From positions 186,001 to 250,000 of the forward strand of contig JADBXR010000005.1 of assembly GCA_020403425.1 (NCBI GenBank): a DNA stretch of 64,000 bases, written 5' to 3'. This document shows, in pieces, positions 33,961-42,923 of the stretch. The notes below the pieces were generated by a model. It searched no databases, was not told where the DNA came from, and saw only the letters and a program-made list of their open reading frames with translations. Numbering within the stretch: the first letter of the stretch is position 1; every line of letters begins with the position of its first letter. The position numbers and the translations under genes are program-made. The DNA is from Chitinophagaceae bacterium (GTDB taxonomy: Bacteria > Bacteroidota > Bacteroidia > Chitinophagales > Chitinophagaceae).

Positions 33961-36900
33961 TCATAAAGCATCCGGATCCTGAGTGTAATCTGGGATCAAC
34001 AGCTCTACCCGGGTACCCATTGGCTGCTGCATCTCATCCACCTTATCGATGATCCGGCAAGTGATCTTTTGTTTGTATAAACTGTTGAACAGGTTCATCC
34101 TTTCGTTCAAAGCAACCGTGGCGAAACTAAAGGGCTTATTCTTGCTTCGTTTATTGATCTCCATAGAGTTCGTTCTTCCGATACCATTGTCATCGATGAT
34201 CACTTTCAGCCCTCCGGCCTCTTTTTCGAACTGTATCAATACTTCCTTATGGCCCTTCTTGTGCATCAGCCCGTGTTTTACCGAGTTCTCGGCAAATGGC
34301 TGCAACATCAGTGAAGGCACATATACGAAAGAGATATCATCCAGATTCACCAGATTGATCTGGTATTCAAACCCCCCGTCAAACCGGGCTTTCTCCAGTT
34401 CCAGGTATAAGCGCAGGTTGTCTATCTCGTCCTGTAAAGGCAATAGCTGCTTGTCGCTGGCTTGCAGGGTCTTCCGCATCAGGTCGCTGAAATTACCCAG
34501 CAGTTCTCCGGCTTCGGTCTTACGGTTCCCATACACCAGGCCCTGCACGGTGTTCAGCACATTATACAGAAAGTGGGGGTTCATCTGGGCACGTAATGCC
34601 ACAAGCTGGCTTTTCAGCAATTGCGCCTTGATCTCCTGTCGCTTCAATAAACTCACTTTCCATTCCTGCAATAAGAACCAGGACATCAGGCCTATCACCA
34701 CCAGCAGCAGCAGGAAGAACCAGCCCTTCTGCCAAAAGGGTTTGGATACCGTAAATGCGAAACTTTTTACAACGCTTTTATAATTGGGTCCGGCAACGGC
34801 CTTGATCTCAAAAACATAATCGCCGGGTGAAAGCCGGTTGAAATTTAGCTGGTTGGTGAAATTACCTATAGAACGCCAGATGGTATCGATGCCTTTCATG
34901 CGGTATTGGTAGCTGAGTGCATTGGATGAGAGATAATGCAAGGACTCGAAATAAAATGCGATATCCCGGTTCTTACCTGGCAGTATATCGTTGTTCTTCA
35001 ACTCTGTACCATTGCTGCTCGCTCTCAGCAGTGGAAATTTGATCTGGAAGTTGAAATATTTAGGAAGGTTATACCTTACCAGTATACCCGATGGCGTGGC
35101 AAACAGGATCTTTCCTTTCTGTATGATGAAATCGTTGATGATGGTGCTGGTCAGGCCATAATCCTCCAGGTAGTTGCTGACAATCCCCTTTTCCGTGTCT
35201 ATACGGTCAAGCCCGCCATCCGTCAGCACCCATATATATTGGTCTTCCCGAAGCAGTTTCCAGATATTGCCGCTGCTGAGGCCGTCACGGGTTGTATAGG
35301 TTCTCTGAACGGTTCCGTTGCGGACGAACATGACCCCCTTGGTGGAGGTTCCCGCTACCAGGGATCCATCCGGCAACTGTAACAGTGATTTGGCAATGAT
35401 CGGATCTCCGCGTTCGTCTTTAAGTATACGGATCGTATCTGCATCATAATGATACTCGTATAATCCATCATCATATCCTACCCAGAAGCATTCCCTGTTA
35501 TTTGATGCCAGAACAGACAAGGCCCTTTTTTGCCGCAACAGGATCGATTCAAAAATACCCTGGAAATGGACCGTATCCTTGCCGAATTTGCGATACAGCC
35601 TGCAATTCAGCTCGGGGCGCCTGTGTTTTGACCGGAATTGATCATTGATCACATAGGCGCCGTTGAATACGGCAAATACAAGATTACCGTAACGGTCACG
35701 GATAACCCCTTTATTGAAATCCATGATCTCCAGCGGCTCCTTTGCATCAAGCTTGAATACACCCCTGTTGGAAATGATCACATTGGCCATTGAATCATAG
35801 CTGATAAACTCGGTCTGCCGCTCCCGCACCAGTTTATAGCGCAGGTGTTCCATTGTTTCAAGATTTGTTTTCGAAAGCAAACCATGGCTGTTCCCGCTGA
35901 CGATCTCCCCATTCGGCAGACCTGCCAGTTTGGTGAAATTATCCAGCAAAGGGTCATTATAGATCTTTACAATGGTATTGTATAAAGAGGCGCACATGAA
36001 CACGCCATTGTCCAATGTACTGAACCAATAATTACCCTGGTAATCCTTCACTACATCTGACACCCTTTCGTTCGGAAAATAACACCTTACTTCGCCAGTT
36101 TCCGGCACCCATTTGTATGCACCGTTTTGCGTACAGAGCCAGAATTCCTTGCTGTCGACACAGATCGCCTGAAAAATATATACATCCGCTGGAAGGTCTA
36201 TCCGTGGGAGAGGTATCGTGCTGTCTCCCACGATCTCTATGGGTTGCTTTCTTTCGAAACCAATGCCCAGGCCCAGCAACCGCGTTTTGCCATCCACGAG
36301 CCTGAAATCCAGATAAGGCTGTTTCAGGTTGGTCCATTTGTTTTTGAGCGAGGAAAACAAAAAGCCATTGTTAGAGAAGGCATAGTATCGACCCTTATGG
36401 TGCAGCGAACTGATGATGGGGTCAAAACGGGATGGGGCATCTGTGATATCGAGCAGGCGATGACTGCGCTTGTCAAAACGATAGATGTTCTTGAAAGAAT
36501 GGAACTTGATATCATTGGCTCCCACCATCACATTCTGAAAAGTAACCGGCCAGTTAGCAGAGTCTTTGTCGAGCGTATACCTGTGCAACGTGTCTTTCTG
36601 AAAATAGAAGAGCTGGTTATAAAAGTTCATGCACCAGATCGTACCCTGCGCGTCTTCCTGCAGGTAGGCAACGGCCTTAAAAGAAGTATTATCAAAGGGC
36701 ACGGCCACAAAAGCGCGGCCATTGAACCTGTACAAACCCCTGTCGGTTCCCAGCCAGATATAGCCCTGACTGTCCGTCAGCATATCATATACTACCTGGG
36801 TGGGCAACTGTTCCGGGTAATTCAGCTTTTTGGCATAGGGGAACTGCCCCTGTAGCTGGGAGAAGGAAAAAAGCAGTAAAATAACCGGTATGATCCGCAT
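33961..36900 (-). CDS. Two-component-regulator beta-propeller sensor histidine kinase
   Basis: A 979-residue sensor kinase: signal peptide (1-18), a periplasmic region of Reg_prop beta-propeller repeats (for example DSQGYIWLGTDRGLYRFNG and DQYIWVLTDGGLDRI) to about residue 620, a Y_Y_Y domain (about 640-720), one transmembrane helix (about 728-750), then a LytS/YehU-type kinase with H776 in QMNPHFLYNVLN and the ATP site IIDDNGIGR. No receiver domain is fused. Similar kinases in Bacteroidota sense extracellular glycans, but no glycan locus adjoins this one. Confidence 0.93.
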   Translation of the reverse strand: MRIIPVILLLFSFSQLQGQFPYAKKLNYPEQLPTQVVYDMLTDSQGYIWLGTDRGLYRFNGRAFVAVPFDNTSFKAVAYLQEDAQGTIWCMNFYNQLFYFQKDTLHRYTLDKDSANWPVTFQNVMVGANDIKFHSFKNIYRFDKRSHRLLDITDAPSRFDPIISSLHHKGRYYAFSNNGFLFSSLKNKWTNLKQPYLDFRLVDGKTRLLGLGIGFERKQPIEIVGDSTIPLPRIDLPADVYIFQAICVDSKEFWLCTQNGAYKWVPETGEVRCYFPNERVSDVVKDYQGNYWFSTLDNGVFMCASLYNTIVKIYNDPLLDNFTKLAGLPNGEIVSGNSHGLLSKTNLETMEHLRYKLVRERQTEFISYDSMANVIISNRGVFKLDAKEPLEIMDFNKGVIRDRYGNLVFAVFNGAYVINDQFRSKHRRPELNCRLYRKFGKDTVHFQGIFESILLRQKRALSVLASNNRECFWVGYDDGLYEYHYDADTIRILKDERGDPIIAKSLLQLPDGSLVAGTSTKGVMFVRNGTVQRTYTTRDGLSSGNIWKLLREDQYIWVLTDGGLDRIDTEKGIVSNYLEDYGLTSTIINDFIIQKGKILFATPSGILVRYNLPKYFNFQIKFPLLRASSNGTELKNNDILPGKNRDIAFYFESLHYLSSNALSYQYRMKGIDTIWRSIGNFTNQLNFNRLSPGDYVFEIKAVAGPNYKSVVKSFAFTVSKPFWQKGWFFLLLLVVIGLMSWFLLQEWKVSLLKRQEIKAQLLKSQLVALRAQMNPHFLYNVLNTVQGLVYGNRKTEAGELLGNFSDLMRKTLQASDKQLLPLQDEIDNLRLYLELEKARFDGGFEYQINLVNLDDISFVYVPSLMLQPFAENSVKHGLMHKKGHKEVLIQFEKEAGGLKVIIDDNGIGRTNSMEINKRSKNKPFSFATVALNERMNLFNSLYKQKITCRIIDKVDEMQQPMGTRVELLIPDYTQDPDAL

Positions 36901-37218
36901 CTGGGCAGTTTAACGCTACAAACAGTGATTTAAAGTTAATTGCTGTTGCTGATAATCAGGCTTTTTTGAGGATTGCACTATGTTTTTACCCAAAAACCGC
37001 ATTGGTAAATAAACCTACCTATTTCATGGGATAAACAGGGAGATTGGCAAAAAAAAGGATAAATCAAGGATTTATTGCCCCATCTTACACCCGTTACTTA
37101 ATCAGTAATAATTGGGGGTAAGAGAGCTGCATCAACTGCAGCTTTCTTCATTTATGACCGATCCTGCAGTTTTTTCGGTTTCCATTGTACTTTGCATCAT
37201 CTTTCATGTTCACCAACA
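36901..37218. other. 318-nt intergenic region between the sensor kinase and selD
   Basis: This AT-rich divergent gap has no open frame over about 15 codons. It contains a 7-bp hairpin, AGCTGCA (37125-37131) with TGCAGCT (37137-37143), followed by TTCTTCATTT, and a TACTTTG promoter-like element at 37188-37194 close to selD. No known riboswitch was recognised. Confidence 0.5.
37188..37194 (+). promoter_or_regulatory. selD promoter-like element
   Basis: TACTTTG, one T short of TAnnTTTG, lies 24 nt before the selD ATG at 37219 and overlaps an upstream in-frame TTG, which argues against that longer start. Confidence 0.35.
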
Positions 37219-38274
37219 ATGACAATGGACCCTGTAAAACTCACTCAATTCTCTCATGGCGCCGGCTGCGGTTGCAAAATTGCACCGGCTGTTCTGGATA
37301 CGATACTGCAAAGCCGTTCATCTTTTTCCGATAACAAGAACCTCCTGGTAGGTAACAGCAGCAAAGACGATGCTGCCGTATATGACCTGGGAAACGGTAC
37401 CGCACTGATCAGCACCACTGATTTTTTTACCCCGATCGTTGATGACGCTTTTGCCTTTGGGCGTATTGCCGGGGCCAATGCCATCAGTGATGTATATGCC
37501 ATGGGTGGCAAACCCTTGCTGGCCATTGCCATTCTGGGCTGGCCGGTAGAAAAATTACCCGCGGAACTGGCGCAGCAGGTGCTGGAAGGTGCCCGCGAGA
37601 TCTGCGCAGAAGCCGGTATCCCGCTGGCGGGTGGACACAGCATTGACAGCCCTGAACCCATTTTTGGCCTGGCTGTGAATGGACTCGTGGAAATCGATCA
37701 GCTGAAACAAAACAGCACTGCCCGGGAAGGCGACCTGCTCTTGCTTACCAAACCGCTGGGCGTGGGCATCCTGTCTACCGCACAGAAAAGGAATGTACTA
37801 AAGGAAGAACATCTTCCCCTGATGATCAAACAACTGGGCACATTGAACAAGGCTGGCGAGGCCCTCGGAAAAATCAACGGCGTACACGCGATGACCGACG
37901 TGACCGGTTTTGGTTTACTAGGTCACCTGATTGAAATGGCTGAAGGCAGCAAACTGGGAGCCGAACTGGTATACCAGCAGATCCCCATACTGGCGGCAGC
38001 CAAAGAATACCTGCCGCAACGTATTGTACCGGATGCTACTTACCGTAACTGGAACGGCTATAGCAGCAAAGTGGGTTTTGGTCCCGGTGTGAATGTAATG
38101 GAGGCTTTCACCGTCTTGCCCGATCCGCAGACCAATGGCGGTTTACTGATCGCAGTTGACCCTGCAGCACTCGCAGAAGTGCAGGAAGTGCTGAAAGAAC
38201 AAGGACTGACAGATTTCACCGAACCCATTGGTGTCATGATCCAGGCATCCGAAAAAACAGTGACCGTAAAATAA
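37219..38274 (+). CDS. selD: Selenide, water dikinase
   Basis: A 351-residue SelD that makes selenophosphate from selenide and ATP. The N-terminal loop is TQFSHGAGCGCK; from the ATG at 37219 the catalytic residues fall at C17 and K20, the positions of the E. coli enzyme, which supports this start. This is the cysteine form, not the Sec form. Further PurM/AIR-synthase-like motifs are GNSSKDDAAVYDL and MTDVTGFGLLGHL. No selA, selB, selC or mnmH is in the window, so the selenium user is unknown. Confidence 0.95.
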   Translation: MTMDPVKLTQFSHGAGCGCKIAPAVLDTILQSRSSFSDNKNLLVGNSSKDDAAVYDLGNGTALISTTDFFTPIVDDAFAFGRIAGANAISDVYAMGGKPLLAIAILGWPVEKLPAELAQQVLEGAREICAEAGIPLAGGHSIDSPEPIFGLAVNGLVEIDQLKQNSTAREGDLLLLTKPLGVGILSTAQKRNVLKEEHLPLMIKQLGTLNKAGEALGKINGVHAMTDVTGFGLLGHLIEMAEGSKLGAELVYQQIPILAAAKEYLPQRIVPDATYRNWNGYSSKVGFGPGVNVMEAFTVLPDPQTNGGLLIAVDPAALAEVQEVLKEQGLTDFTEPIGVMIQASEKTVTVK

Positions 38275-38282
38275 GGTTCTTC

Positions 38283-38525
38283 TTAATTAATGTGCGGTAG
38301 CAGCCCTTCGATCTTGCGGGCCAGTGCGCGGTCCTTTTCGGTAATGGTATTACCGGCATCATGGGTATTGAGCCAGATCTCCACTGTGTTCCATACATTG
38401 GTCCATCGGGGATGATGATCGGCCTTCTCGGCTTCGATCGCTACCCGGGTCATGAAAGCAAATGCCTCAGAGAAATCATTGAACACGAATTTTCTGTAGA
38501 GCGCGTTGTTCTCTTCTGTCCACAT
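38283..38525 (-). CDS. 4a-hydroxytetrahydrobiopterin dehydratase
   Basis: An 80-residue pterin-4a-carbinolamine dehydratase with the catalytic His motif ADHHPRW and a closing VEIWLNTHDAG strand, followed by TEKDRALARKIE. It recycles oxidised tetrahydropterin after aromatic amino acid hydroxylation; no hydroxylase gene is visible. It is slightly short at the N-terminus compared with relatives. It ends 8 nt from the convergent selD stop and follows the IPExxxVDY gene by 24 nt. Confidence 0.93.
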   Translation of the reverse strand: MWTEENNALYRKFVFNDFSEAFAFMTRVAIEAEKADHHPRWTNVWNTVEIWLNTHDAGNTITEKDRALARKIEGLLPHIN

Positions 38526-38549
38526 ATGGAGTGATTTAGTTATGTAGCA

Positions 38550-38984
38550 TTAAAATACCATATTCCCCTTGTTCCTGATCTGTTCGTTGGTGAGCTCGGC
38601 CACCAGTTGCACCCCGTTGATGTTCCTGACGGATTGTTTGATCCAGTCACATTTCTCATCATCCACCAGGTCTCCCTTCATTAGCCATAAAAAATCCATG
38701 TGTTTGAATTCCGGCAACAGATACTCGCCATCGAACTGGTTGTGGTACAGGTAATGCACCAGGAAGCTGTTGGGTTCTATCGACTGGTATACGGAAAAAT
38801 AATAACTGCGTTCCTTTTTGCGCAGGTGGATCTCGATATCATTATTCAACCTGAAATCATAACCCAGTTGGTTATTCAGTTGCAGGCAGAACTGGTAGTT
38901 CTTTACCGGGGCGGTAATGCCCAGTAAACGCGTGTCTTCAAAGAAGTCATCGTTCAGTTCATCTACATTCAGGCGAAGACGCAT
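38550..38984 (-). CDS. IPExxxVDY family protein
   Basis: A 144-residue protein typical of Bacteroidota. It has the conserved middle (FCLQLNNQLGYDF) and a variant of the name-giving motif, LPEFKHMDFLWLM. The function of the family is unknown; it is small, soluble and probably cytoplasmic. It sits between the M28 peptidase gene (38 nt upstream) and the pterin dehydratase gene. Confidence 0.88.
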   Translation of the reverse strand: MRLRLNVDELNDDFFEDTRLLGITAPVKNYQFCLQLNNQLGYDFRLNNDIEIHLRKKERSYYFSVYQSIEPNSFLVHYLYHNQFDGEYLLPEFKHMDFLWLMKGDLVDDEKCDWIKQSVRNINGVQLVAELTNEQIRNKGNMVF

Positions 38985-39022
38985 ATAACTGTATTAATCT
39001 GCTGCATCACCGCAGCATTGAT

Positions 39023-40666
39023 CTAAAATACGATATCGAAGGTTTTTTCTTCCTGGCCTCTTTTGATCTTCAGCCGGGTTTTATCGCCCTTGTTGAACTT
39101 ACCAAGCGATTGCATATAACTGTTCACATCTACAAAACTAAACTCTCCCAACTGCAAAAGTATATCCCCTGCCTGCAGGCCTAGTTTCTCGGCCAGTTTA
39201 CCCGGACTAACCCCATCAATCCGCATGCCGGTTCCGGTAAAACCGTAATCGGGTATCACACCCAGGCTCACTTTAAAACCGCTGCTTCGACCTGTTTGGG
39301 CATCGCGGGTTTTGGTAAAGGGCAGCTTGCCTTTGCTGTCGGCTGTTTCGATGATCTGGTATACCAGTTTCACAATATCACGCTGCGCGGTGTAGTTGAT
39401 CTTGTCCCAATCGTCGGTGGCTTTGTGATAATCGCCGTGGCTGCCGGTGAAAAGGAACAGCACTGGCATATCTTTCCGGTAAAAGGCGGCATGGTCGCTT
39501 GGGCCGCTACCGGTGCTGTCGAATTTTACCAGCAGGTTGTGGTGCAGGGTTGGCAACAGTTCGCCCCAAACCGGCGAGGTACCGTATCCACCGATCGTCA
39601 GCTTATGGGAGGTGTCGTACCGGCCCACCATATCCATGTTGATCATATAATTTGGTGTGATCGTGGTGGTCGGGTTCTCCAGCCAGTATTTACTTCCCAG
39701 CAGACCCAGTTCCTCTCCTGAAAAATGGAGGATGAGATAATTGTTATTGGCTGGTGCCTTTTTCTTCAGCATGCCGGCCAGTTCTATCAGGGCGGCGGTG
39801 CCGCTGGCATTGTCATCGGCGCCGTTATGAATCACATGGCCTGTATCGAGCGCTGTTTTATCTTCCCCATAACCCAGGTGGTCATAATGGGCCCCCAGGA
39901 TCACGGTATTGGCCGCATGGTTATTGATAAAACCCACAAGATTACGGGCAGTGCGCGTTTTTTCAGTGAAACTTAGCACCAGTTCCATCTCCAGTGTGGC
40001 CGCATGATCCGAGAAATGTTTTTCATACCCCTCTTGGGTGATATAAATTACCGGGATCTTGACCGGCTGGCTTTTATCATTCTTATTATAACGCACATTA
40101 TCGGTAATCGTTGAACTGTTATACAGGAACAGGGCCGTGGCCCCTTTGGCCGCTACTTTGTCGGCCATTTTTTTGATCTCCTCGTTTATCTCAAAATGCG
40201 GGTTGGTCTTATTTTCTTCCAACAGGTCTTTCAGGTCTTTGAACCAGGGTTGTTTGGCTTCGCTGAGGGCCATGGCAGGGCTTCCTTTGATGCTGGCGGA
40301 TGCGCTGAAAGCCAGGGGTTGGTACTCTCTGACCAGCTCCAGTGTTTTACCTTCCACGGTAAGGAAAGAACCGGCAGCCACCTGGCGGCCTTCTTCTACC
40401 GGGAACTCCTGTATATACCCTTTGCTTCCTTTGGGTTCAAGTCCCAGGCGGGTATACTGATCAATGATATACTGCATGGCCAGCTCTTCACCCGGCGATC
40501 CGGCCCTTCTGCCTTCCAGTTTGTCATCCGCCAGGTATTGTACATGTGCCGACAGGTTGGTCACCAGTTCTGCATTGGCTTTTTCCTCGGCCAGGCGTTT
40601 TTTCCTTTTGCTTTGGGCCAAAGAAAATACGGGCACCAGTACCAGTACCAGCAGTAATTTTTTCAT
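39023..40666 (-). CDS. M28 family metallopeptidase with PA and PDZ domains
   Basis: A 547-residue exported aminopeptidase. The ATG at 40666 starts a signal peptide (MKKLLLVLVLVPVFSLAQ). A PA-like insert is around 110-225, the di-zinc M28 core around 250-440 (GAHYDHLGYG, NGADDNASGTAAL, HFSGEELGLLGS, NMDMVGRYD, SGPSDHAAF), and a PDZ domain closes the protein (GVSPGKLAEKLGLQAGDILLQ). It should cleave peptides in the periplasm. A -7 element lies 19 nt upstream. It leads the M28 - IPExxxVDY - dehydratase run. Confidence 0.94.
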   Translation of the reverse strand: MKKLLLVLVLVPVFSLAQSKRKKRLAEEKANAELVTNLSAHVQYLADDKLEGRRAGSPGEELAMQYIIDQYTRLGLEPKGSKGYIQEFPVEEGRQVAAGSFLTVEGKTLELVREYQPLAFSASASIKGSPAMALSEAKQPWFKDLKDLLEENKTNPHFEINEEIKKMADKVAAKGATALFLYNSSTITDNVRYNKNDKSQPVKIPVIYITQEGYEKHFSDHAATLEMELVLSFTEKTRTARNLVGFINNHAANTVILGAHYDHLGYGEDKTALDTGHVIHNGADDNASGTAALIELAGMLKKKAPANNNYLILHFSGEELGLLGSKYWLENPTTTITPNYMINMDMVGRYDTSHKLTIGGYGTSPVWGELLPTLHHNLLVKFDSTGSGPSDHAAFYRKDMPVLFLFTGSHGDYHKATDDWDKINYTAQRDIVKLVYQIIETADSKGKLPFTKTRDAQTGRSSGFKVSLGVIPDYGFTGTGMRIDGVSPGKLAEKLGLQAGDILLQLGEFSFVDVNSYMQSLGKFNKGDKTRLKIKRGQEEKTFDIVF

Positions 40667-40685
40667 ACAGGGTTCATTTATGCCG

Positions 40686-40693
40686 CAAAAATA
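40686..40693 (-). promoter_or_regulatory. M28 peptidase -7 element
   Basis: TATTTTTG on the minus strand, exact TAnnTTTG, 19 nt before the ATG at 40666. Confidence 0.45.
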
Positions 40694-40781
40694 AGCGGAT
40701 GATATGGTGTTACTGCCAGCTGATCGCAAAATCATCAAGATTCTGTTCCCAATCTCGTAACTTATGCCTGCCGTTTGCGGC

Positions 40782-40789
40782 TACTTTTG
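40782..40789 (+). promoter_or_regulatory. feoB -7 element
   Basis: TACTTTTG, exact TAnnTTTG, is downstream of the nearest in-frame ATG (40764) and 16 nt upstream of an in-frame TTG at 40806. It is divergent from the M28 element at 40686-40693. Confidence 0.45.
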
Positions 40790-40805
40790 CAAGCATTTAG
40801 CGGAT

Positions 40806-42920
40806 TTGTCGAAACCAGGTTTACATATTGCCCTCGTAGGAAACCCCAATAGCGGAAAAACATCGCTGTTCAATGCATTGACGGGCCTGAACCAGAAAGT
40901 AGGCAATTTCCCCGGCGTTACGGTTGATAAGAAAACGGGGCATCTTGCACTGGAAGAAGGGCTGGAGGCCGAACTGATCGACCTGCCCGGCACCTATAGC
41001 TTATATCCCCGCCGGGGAGATGAGTGGGTGGCTTATAAAGTATTGATGGGGGCCGATAACGAGATCAGACCCGATATCGTACTGCTGGTGGCCGATGCCA
41101 GTAACCTGAAAAGGAACCTGCTTTTCTGTTCACAGATCATAGACCTGAAGATCCCGGTGGTGATGGTGCTGACCATGACCGATATCGCAGCCAAGAAGGA
41201 CATTGTGATCGACATCAATGGCTTACAGGCCGAACTGGGCATTCCCATCGTGGCTGTGAACCCGAGAAAGAACAAAGGCCTCAACGAAGTAAAGAAAGTG
41301 CTTGTACAGGTTTCCAGAATGGCGCCGGGTGCACAGAGCCGTGATTTCATGGATACACGCAAGCTGGCCCCTGCCGCTGTGGAAAGTGTTCAACAACTGT
41401 TCCCGCAGTTAAGTGATTATGCCGGCATCCACTACCTGATCAATCATGAGAACTTTCCTTTGACCGACCAGGAACAGGAGATCGTGGAACAGATAGAGAT
41501 CGATAACCGGTTCAATCCCACCAAAACACAGGCAGAAGAGATCATGCAGCGGTATACCCGTATCAGGCAGATCATGCAGAAACATGTGGTGGAACCGGGG
41601 CCCATGGAGAAGAAAATGTTCTCCGACAAACTGGACAACCTGCTCCTGCACCAAACCTGGGGTTACCTGATCCTGCTGGTTGTATTGTTCTTACTGTTCC
41701 AGAGTATCTTCTGGCTGGCACAGTTCCCGATGGATGGCATTGAATGGCTGTTCACCCAAACTTCCAGCTGGCTGAACCAGCATTTACCGCAAACCTGGTG
41801 GAGCGACCTGTTCATTAACGGACTGGTGGCGGGGTTAAGCGGTATCGTGGTTTTCATACCCCAGATCATGATCCTGTTCGGGCTGATCACGATACTGGAA
41901 GACACGGGATACATGGCCCGTATCAGTTTCCTCAGCGATAAGCTGATGCGCAAGGTCGGACTTAACGGAAAAAGCGTGATGCCCATGATCAGCGGTTTTG
42001 CCTGTGCCGTACCAGCCATCATGAGTGCCCGTAACATTGAAAACAAAAAAGAACGCCTGCTCACCATACTGATCACACCATTGATGAGCTGCAGCGCACG
42101 TTTGCCGGTATACACCATTTTGATATCGCTGGTGGTAGACGACAAGTATTATTTCGGTTTCCTGAGTGTACAGGGACTTGTGATGATGGCTTTGTACCTG
42201 ATGGGGACCGTGATGGCACTCATTGTGAGTTATGTGATGAAATGGTTCATCAAGATCAAGGAAAAAAGCTTCTTCATACTGGAACTGCCCATCTACCGCG
42301 CTCCCCGCTGGAAGAATGTGGGCATCACCATGGTGGAGAAAGCCAGGATATTCGTGTTCGATGCAGGAAAGATCATCATGATCATCAGCCTGCTGCTTTG
42401 GTTCCTGAGTTCGTACGGACCGGGTGACCGAATGCAGAAAGTGGAAGAGAAATATGCCGTACTCGCGCAGCAGTATCCCGCACAGAAAGACTCGCTTGAG
42501 AAACACCTGTCCTCCGAAAAACTGCAGAACTCCTATGCGGGCATTCTGGGCAAGAGCATCGAACCCGTGATCACCCCGTTGGGTTACGACTGGAAGATCG
42601 GTATCGCCCTGATCACTTCCTTTGCTGCAAGGGAAGTGTTTGTGGGAACCATGGCCACTTTGTACAGCGTGGAAGAGACCGACGACACTTCGCTCCGCCA
42701 GAAAATGGATGCGGCCCGTCATGCCGATGGAACCAAGGTATACACGCTGCCGGCTGCTTTCTCACTCATGATCTTTTATGTGTTTGCCATGCAGTGTATG
42801 AGTACGCTGGCCGTGGTAAAACGTGAAACCCGCTCCTGGAAATGGCCCGTGTTCCAATTCGTGTATATGACCGGGCTCGCTTATGTGTTAAGCCTGATCG
42901 TTTACCAGGTGTTCAGTTGA
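40806..42920 (+). CDS. feoB: Ferrous iron transport protein B
   Basis: A 704-residue Fe(II) transporter counted from TTG at 40806; ATG at 40764 would add 14 residues but lies upstream of the likely -7 element. The N-terminal G-domain has G1 GNPNSGKTS and G3 DLPGTYSL. G4, normally N-x-x-D, reads T123-M-T-D126. The membrane part has the two Gate repeats (SGFACAVPAIMSARNIENKKER is one motif region) and about eight helices. FeoB imports ferrous iron. No feoA lies beside it or is fused. It ends 3 nt before a convergent MFS gene. Confidence 0.94.
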   Translation: MSKPGLHIALVGNPNSGKTSLFNALTGLNQKVGNFPGVTVDKKTGHLALEEGLEAELIDLPGTYSLYPRRGDEWVAYKVLMGADNEIRPDIVLLVADASNLKRNLLFCSQIIDLKIPVVMVLTMTDIAAKKDIVIDINGLQAELGIPIVAVNPRKNKGLNEVKKVLVQVSRMAPGAQSRDFMDTRKLAPAAVESVQQLFPQLSDYAGIHYLINHENFPLTDQEQEIVEQIEIDNRFNPTKTQAEEIMQRYTRIRQIMQKHVVEPGPMEKKMFSDKLDNLLLHQTWGYLILLVVLFLLFQSIFWLAQFPMDGIEWLFTQTSSWLNQHLPQTWWSDLFINGLVAGLSGIVVFIPQIMILFGLITILEDTGYMARISFLSDKLMRKVGLNGKSVMPMISGFACAVPAIMSARNIENKKERLLTILITPLMSCSARLPVYTILISLVVDDKYYFGFLSVQGLVMMALYLMGTVMALIVSYVMKWFIKIKEKSFFILELPIYRAPRWKNVGITMVEKARIFVFDAGKIIMIISLLLWFLSSYGPGDRMQKVEEKYAVLAQQYPAQKDSLEKHLSSEKLQNSYAGILGKSIEPVITPLGYDWKIGIALITSFAAREVFVGTMATLYSVEETDDTSLRQKMDAARHADGTKVYTLPAAFSLMIFYVFAMQCMSTLAVVKRETRSWKWPVFQFVYMTGLAYVLSLIVYQVFS

Positions 42921-42923
42921 TCG

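Noticed and set aside
41835..42722. Long open frame antisense to feoB
   Set aside because: Lies wholly within feoB, is rich in His/Gln and Asp from antisense reading of membrane helices, and has no own promoter signal.
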